This document shows positions 59,101 to 64,000 of a stretch of DNA of 64,000 bases, piece by piece (positions within the stretch are counted from its first letter, which is position 1; every line of letters starts with the position of its first letter). Both the position numbers and the translations under genes were made by a program. Under the pieces are notes generated by a model that saw only the letters and a list, made by a program, of their open reading frames with translations, was not told the origin of the DNA and made no database searches. The stretch is from Anthoceros angustus. Taxonomy: Eukaryota; Streptophyta; Anthocerotopsida; Anthocerotales; Anthocerotaceae. The stretch is from positions 186,001-250,000 of the forward strand of contig MU008171.1 of the NCBI GenBank assembly GCA_010909165.1, given 5' to 3'.

Positions 59101-60730
59101 CAAAGCATACTATAAAATTAATACAAACATCAAACTACAAGATGCCTAAGCCCACGTGCTCGCCACATATTGCTCTTACGAAGGGAAATTACATTGCCTC
59201 CAACTTGATGGTCCACAAATTTCGCATGACGGAAACTAGTGAAGAAGGCGTGATTTCCGTGCTTGAATAAAATTGATTTACGAGAGAAAAATATCACATG
59301 AAGATAAGCCTTAGTTCTTTGCCGTCTACGCTTGTCCTAGCACTAGGGTGTAGTCGCCGAAAGATGGTGCAAGGTTGTTTGTCAGAAATCCTCGAAAATC
59401 TTAATATTCATCAATGGAGGAACATTTGGCCTTTGCAACAAACCTTGAGGAAGCTCTACAACTCTTTGAGGAAAAATGAGTTTAGTTGGTGTTAGATCAA
59501 TGATCAATCTAGGTTATTTGTCCAACTTAGAAAACAATTTGTCAAACGAATAAGCTCCCATTACCGTTTGTGAGACCAAAATCCGAGGTTGATTCCCCTA
59601 CAGGGATCATGCCTAAAATAGATATATTACCACATGAGCACTAGACTATCCTCACATGATCAAGAGCATAGAAAGAACCCTGGACAACAGAGAAGAAGCT
59701 CGGACAACAAGAGTGCAAGTTCACTAACTTTGAACTTAAGGATCTCTCAGCGCACACCCCAGCTGAGACACACAGCCATTCTTGGTTACATCCAGAATTT
59801 TTAGTATGTCCGACATTGACCCATTCTCACGCTGTCCTGTGGGACTCTAGCCACACTCTTGTCACTTGATCATAACGTCTCATCTTGCTCCTCCGCCCCA
59901 ATTTGATTGTGTTATCCATGTCTGCTTGACCTACCTTTCTTTCATGCCACCTAATTCATCCTCGTCCAACCTTGTGGCCCTCGCCCTCTTCTCAATGTGA
60001 GCGGCTTATACAGAAATTGGGGACCCTACACAAACTAATCTATTTTGTGCAAATCGAACGGACCTTACCTTTCCGATGTAGGTGAGCACCCACGGTCATA
60101 TCTTTATAAATGTGTGATAAAATGAAATATTATTGGTTTATTACTCGTGGAAATGAGGTCAATGGGTTCAAGTGGCAATAAGTGCTCCTCCTATTTGTTG
60201 TTTAGATCGAAATAGGCGTGCATTCGTCGGGAGTTCGCATTACATGGCATCTTTATCAGCCTTTTGCCTTTTTCCCAGGTGGACAAGGGCGAGGCGCAGC
60301 ACAGCACTCTCTCCCAAAGGAGTCCTCGGCCGCAATATTTGCACTAGGAAAATATTGCGGTTTATTTCCTTCTTGGCAGGCGATTGAAACGCTGGAATGT
60401 AAAGCGTCGTAGGTAACGCCCGACTCCGACGGTGACTGCCGTACACCAGTAGACTGCATAACTCTACACGTAATGTACATACGTAACAGAGTGGCAACGG
60501 AACGGGGGGTCAGAGCGCCTGTTAGCCCAACGGTCGGCCGTGGACTGGTGACTGACGTGCCAGGGAGAGGCCCACATTGCCTGCCTGTCTTTCTTCCCCG
60601 CTTCGTGCCTGGCAAGCGCTTTGCTCTCTCCTCCCAAGTTCCCCCCCTTTCGATGGCGCAGTCGCGCCTCCTACCTTAGGCTGCGCGCGCTCGCCTCTCC
60701 CACGCTGCGGCCAAGGGCGCAGCTTCACCC
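59101..60730. other. Intergenic DNA upstream of the OTU gene
   Basis: 59101-60100 is AT-rich with no recognised gene or repeat. 60270-60730 becomes GC-rich and should hold the promoter and 5' leader of the downstream gene. Confidence 0.4.
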
Positions 60731-62082
60731 ATGGGCAAGAGCGCCACATTCGAAGGCTCCACGGCGGTGGCCGAGACCTACCAGCCGCCGTGCCACCAGG
60801 TGTGGCGATCCGCGGAATGCGACTCTGCGGCGACCGCGGCTGCGGCCCCTGCTCCGCCGCCGCTGCCTCTGCCATCGCCGCCCGCCGTCAAGGAGGAGTG
60901 GGATGCCGTGGGCGGACTGGACGCCGTGCAGCTGAAGGCGCTCCGGAAGGTGGCATCGCAGGGCGTGCTGTGGACGCACCCCGCCAAGCCCGCCCTCACT
61001 GTGCTCTACACGCTGCACCACGGCGGAGATGTGGAGGCCGACGGCAACTGCCTTTTCACCGCCTTCCAGAAGGCAATGCAGCTGCAGGAGAGCCCGCTGG
61101 AGGTCCGCCTCCGCACCGTGAAGCGCTTCCAGCAAGACTACGACGCCGCAACCCCTGCTGCGGCGCGGGATCTAGACTCTATGATTTCGCATCTCTACGC
61201 GCCGGATCTGTTCACCGGATGGGGCGTGCATGTGGTGCAGGAGCTCAAATTGCTCGCCTGCCGCGCGGACAGAGAGGCGCTGGACACTGCCATCCAGGAG
61301 CTGGTCACGGTCGGAGTAACCAGGTGAGTGAGATGGCTGAGAAGAAGGAAAAGGAGTGGAATGGAGTGCAGAGAGCAAGTTGATGCAGTTTCAAGCCAGT
61401 ATTGCTCATCTCTTTGATCCCGTTCGATGCCAGGGATGCTGCCGCGGAGTCGGTGTACAAGGAGCGTTGCTTGGCCGTGGAAGCAGGCGGCAGCTGGGCC
61501 AAGTACATGTCCATCACAGGGAGCTCCTCGGACTTGTATGATATCATCAGCCTGCTCTACACCGAAGAAGGTCTTCTTAGCGTGGATGAGAACAGGCAAG
61601 GCCGAGCCGCGGCCTTCGGCGATGATCTAGCCATCGATTGCCTGGCCTCGGAATATGAGCGCGAAATTTTCGTGGTAAGCTGCTTGTCACCTTCAGCATA
61701 CGTTCTGCTAGGGTTCGGGTTCAGATCTGGCATCCACGCTTATGTCTGTGGATATCTGCGCGTGCAAACACGACAACGCAGGTTCAGGCTCACGGATCGG
61801 ACGCTATCGTGGAGGCGGCCAATTGCCTCTTTTTTTTGCCCCATCGCCCCAACAGCCAGGCTCTAGTCCGCCACCCGCCGGCATTCCTCTTCATGAAGGG
61901 CACAGGTAACAGGAGAGACTGTCACTCATCCTTCATCTTGATCTGCCTGTGTGTAATGTAACGAGCTGAGCCTGAAAGCTCCTTGATTTGATGCAGGGTG
62001 GTGCGGGGCAGGTGCAGACCATTATGAGCCTGTTTTTGCCAGAGTCTCCCAGTCTCGGGAGAAGGCCGCCATTGTTTTGTGA
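60731..62082 (+). CDS. OTU-domain cysteine protease (putative deubiquitinase)
   Basis: Four exons, all GT-AG and in phase, are 60731-61323, 61434-61674, 61782-61905 and 61997-62082, giving 347 aa. The first 60 residues are Ala/Pro-rich and variable. The catalytic Cys loop is at 104-109 (DGNCLF, Cys107), preceded by GGDVEADGNC. The end of the protein holds the catalytic His in GAGADHYEPVFARV (His328) with an aromatic residue just upstream (Trp321). These are the two active-site signatures of OTU peptidases, which cleave ubiquitin chains. Between them are LYAPDLFTGWGVHVVQELKL and EYEREIFVVQAHGSDAIVEA, fitting an OTU fold with an insertion. The last short exon carries the essential His, so a single-exon model would miss it. 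Exact subfamily and ubiquitin-chain preference cannot be read from sequence. Confidence 0.88.
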
Positions 62083-64000
62083 CACACCGGGCGTATTTGT
62101 AACACTAGCGCACCATTCTTTGTAGCGTAAGCATTTCACGCTCCAGTATCATAGTTAGCGGGAGTTTGTATTGTGAGAGGGAGCATTTGCGGGATGTAGG
62201 ACACCGATGGACAACAGTGGCACCACTGATATTTTTTGTCATGCCGGAGATGGTCATGATCTTAGCAGCAAGCCGTCATCCCAATTTTGGGCAGGGCAAC
62301 AGATGAAGGTGGCGATTTAGTTGAGTTGTATGGCGTGAATAATGGCACCGTCCTGGCTTGGACGTTATGTCAACCTTTCTCCGCGTAGTTGCCACACGCG
62401 GAGGTATGCAGAGTTTGGAGGGTTTGTAATTCGGTATTGAGCATCCTTATTTTGACGGCCTAGAAAGAAATTCCCTATGCAGATTCTCCTGGCAGTGCTC
62501 ACACTTTCCCTGTGTCTTGTCTATGGACTCCCTATGCTTTGCAACAGGGTGACCGGTTTACAACTTTTATCGCCGCGTGATGGAACAACCCATTGAGGCG
62601 AAAGAAGATGCCCCAGGATTGGCATTTCTGGGCGTAGCAAGCAAGGATCTACCATTGCGATGCGTTGGCTCCTCACGCTCTTGCTGTGACCCAAAGTCCG
62701 CGTGACAGGATGAAGAAAAGCCTTTATACCAGCTTTGAGTATGTGGGTACGTTATCTCAGCGACCACTCTTTGGCTTCCTTGGGAAAAAAGGGCTGACGG
62801 ACAAACGGTGGGTGGCTTTCCGAACATCCGAACATGCCGAGTACAATACCGCTGTAGTTTGCGCAATTCACCCATGTACCTTTCACTTTAGAGAGCCGTA
62901 CGAACATGAAACCTTTCCCGCCCTCCGCCCTAAAGCTCGCGACATTCAATGACGCAAACACAACTTCGAATTGCTAGGCGGAAAATTATATGCCAGCTGT
63001 AACACACCTCCGTATGTGTGAGTGTGCCCGAATCTTGAAGTAGGATTCAACGATGTTAGCATGAATTGCTTCAAGAATTCACCTGCTCGTTGTCACTCCC
63101 AGGATAGACCGCTGATGTTTCTCCCAGGGGAGTATGATGGCGTCAAGAGAGTATGTACAGGGGAGAACGGGGGGAACATCAGCGGACTGGGGATACCAGA
63201 CTGTCTCCGTTCTTCTTCCTCTACAACTGATCATCAGGGGAGTATGATAGAGTCAAGAGAGTATGTAAAATCGCAGAGAACACATGCACGGTGCTGATTA
63301 CAGGACTGATCACGTGGACCAATTCCCAATCGGTTCGGGGACTGGGCCGCTCATGTTCCTCTCGGGGAGCATTCTGTCATGTACGAGGGACAACAATGGC
63401 TCAGATAGATGTTGTTGTCTGACCAAAGCAGTGACTTCTCTGCAGGTGCAAAAGGATGACGTCCCTTTCGATGCTTTGCAAGGCATCCTCTGAGTTCATC
63501 ACCACCAGATTCAACGTCTGTCATAAATCCGGACTCATTACAAACAACGAGAGGTGGGCAAATGAAAAGCGCAGTAGATGATGTCATGACAGTGGCACCA
63601 TAATCAATTGATCTTTCATCCGATGCCTACTTCCTCGGGGCGAAGAACAAACAACTCAGCCGCATTCAGTACTGCGTCCAGAGTTGAATTGATCGCTCTG
63701 GAGAAGGTGACGTTGAGCGAAGCCGTACATGGTGGTGTCGAAGCCCAACGCAGCTGGATATGCTACAACTGGCATGACGAAAGCAGAAGGATGGTGGCGC
63801 TCGATCGGTCAAGTTCAGCACAATGGGACGTAGCCATCCAGAAGTCCTCGCTTTGAATGTCCTTCCATCACACGTCTGCAGGCAGCACAATCCAGGCTCC
63901 GATTAAAGCATACCAGTTTACAACATGCGTGAATCGTTGAGCTCATACTGGTCCGAAGTTGATGAGTTGAGGTCGGCAAAGTACAGAATGCAGCAGGTGC
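62083..64000. other. 3' flank of the OTU gene, no further gene recognised
   Basis: The first few hundred bases are probably 3' UTR. Frames at 62665-62952 and 63608-63890 have no known motif. A 35-bp word, AGGGGAGTATGAT then GTCAAGAGAGTATGTA, occurs twice, near 63125 and 63235, as a decayed direct repeat. Confidence 0.4.

Noticed and set aside
62665-62952. 95-codon frame downstream of the OTU gene
   Set aside because: No recognised motif, no splice context and no conserved pattern; length is within chance expectation.
1-64000. CRISPR array, bacterial operon or prophage content
   Set aside because: Genes are intron-containing and plant-type; the tandem repeats lack the direct-repeat/spacer structure of CRISPR.

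Overview
The window is nuclear DNA from a green plant of the streptophyte line. It carries seven spliced, plant-type protein genes with short GT-AG introns (mostly about 60-130 bp). Between them lie decayed transposable elements, minisatellites and low-complexity tracts. Several gene families are typical of land plants and their algal relatives: a LOB-domain factor, an AHK1-type hybrid histidine kinase, and KDSB for cell-wall Kdo. The short introns, GC-rich exons and mix of elements (CACTA-like, LINE, methyltransferase-bearing retroelement, a DUF7869-type transposon) suggest a non-seed plant or charophyte, but I cannot name the species.

Layout. 1-6.7 kb holds an ASG1-like gene (minus, cut by the window edge), a divergent KDSB gene (plus) and a SAM-domain gene (minus). 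7.6-13 kb is repeat debris: a LINE fragment, a CACTA-type terminus and a frameshifted DNA-methyltransferase-like fragment. 13.3-34.4 kb is one nested structure. A retroelement-like sequence of about 4.7 kb (copy A) is split by a 3.1-kb TIR element (14498-17626) and, only 33 bp further on, by a 13.3-kb TIR transposon (17660-30957) carrying a broken DUF7869-type transposase. An almost uninterrupted second copy (copy B) lies at about 44.2-48.9 kb, and comparing A with B fixes the insertion boundaries.

35.7-38.3 kb is a DDX31/RH17-type DEAD-box helicase gene, recognisable exon by exon, with one GC-AG intron and an in-frame TGA. It is followed by two minisatellites, tail-to-tail LINE fragments (39.1-41.9 kb) and a 1.2-kb near-perfect duplication (41.9-44.3 kb) that looks like an unmerged assembly overlap. 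49.6-55.9 kb holds a LOB-domain gene and, convergent to it, an AHK1-like histidine kinase (1,362 codons). 56-60.7 kb is AT-rich intergenic DNA with retroelement scraps. 60.7-62.1 kb is an OTU-type cysteine protease gene. The last 1.9 kb has no gene I recognise.

The host genes do not form a pathway: they are ordinary scattered plant genes. Exon models were built by hand from splice signals, phase and remembered family motifs, so boundaries need transcript evidence.
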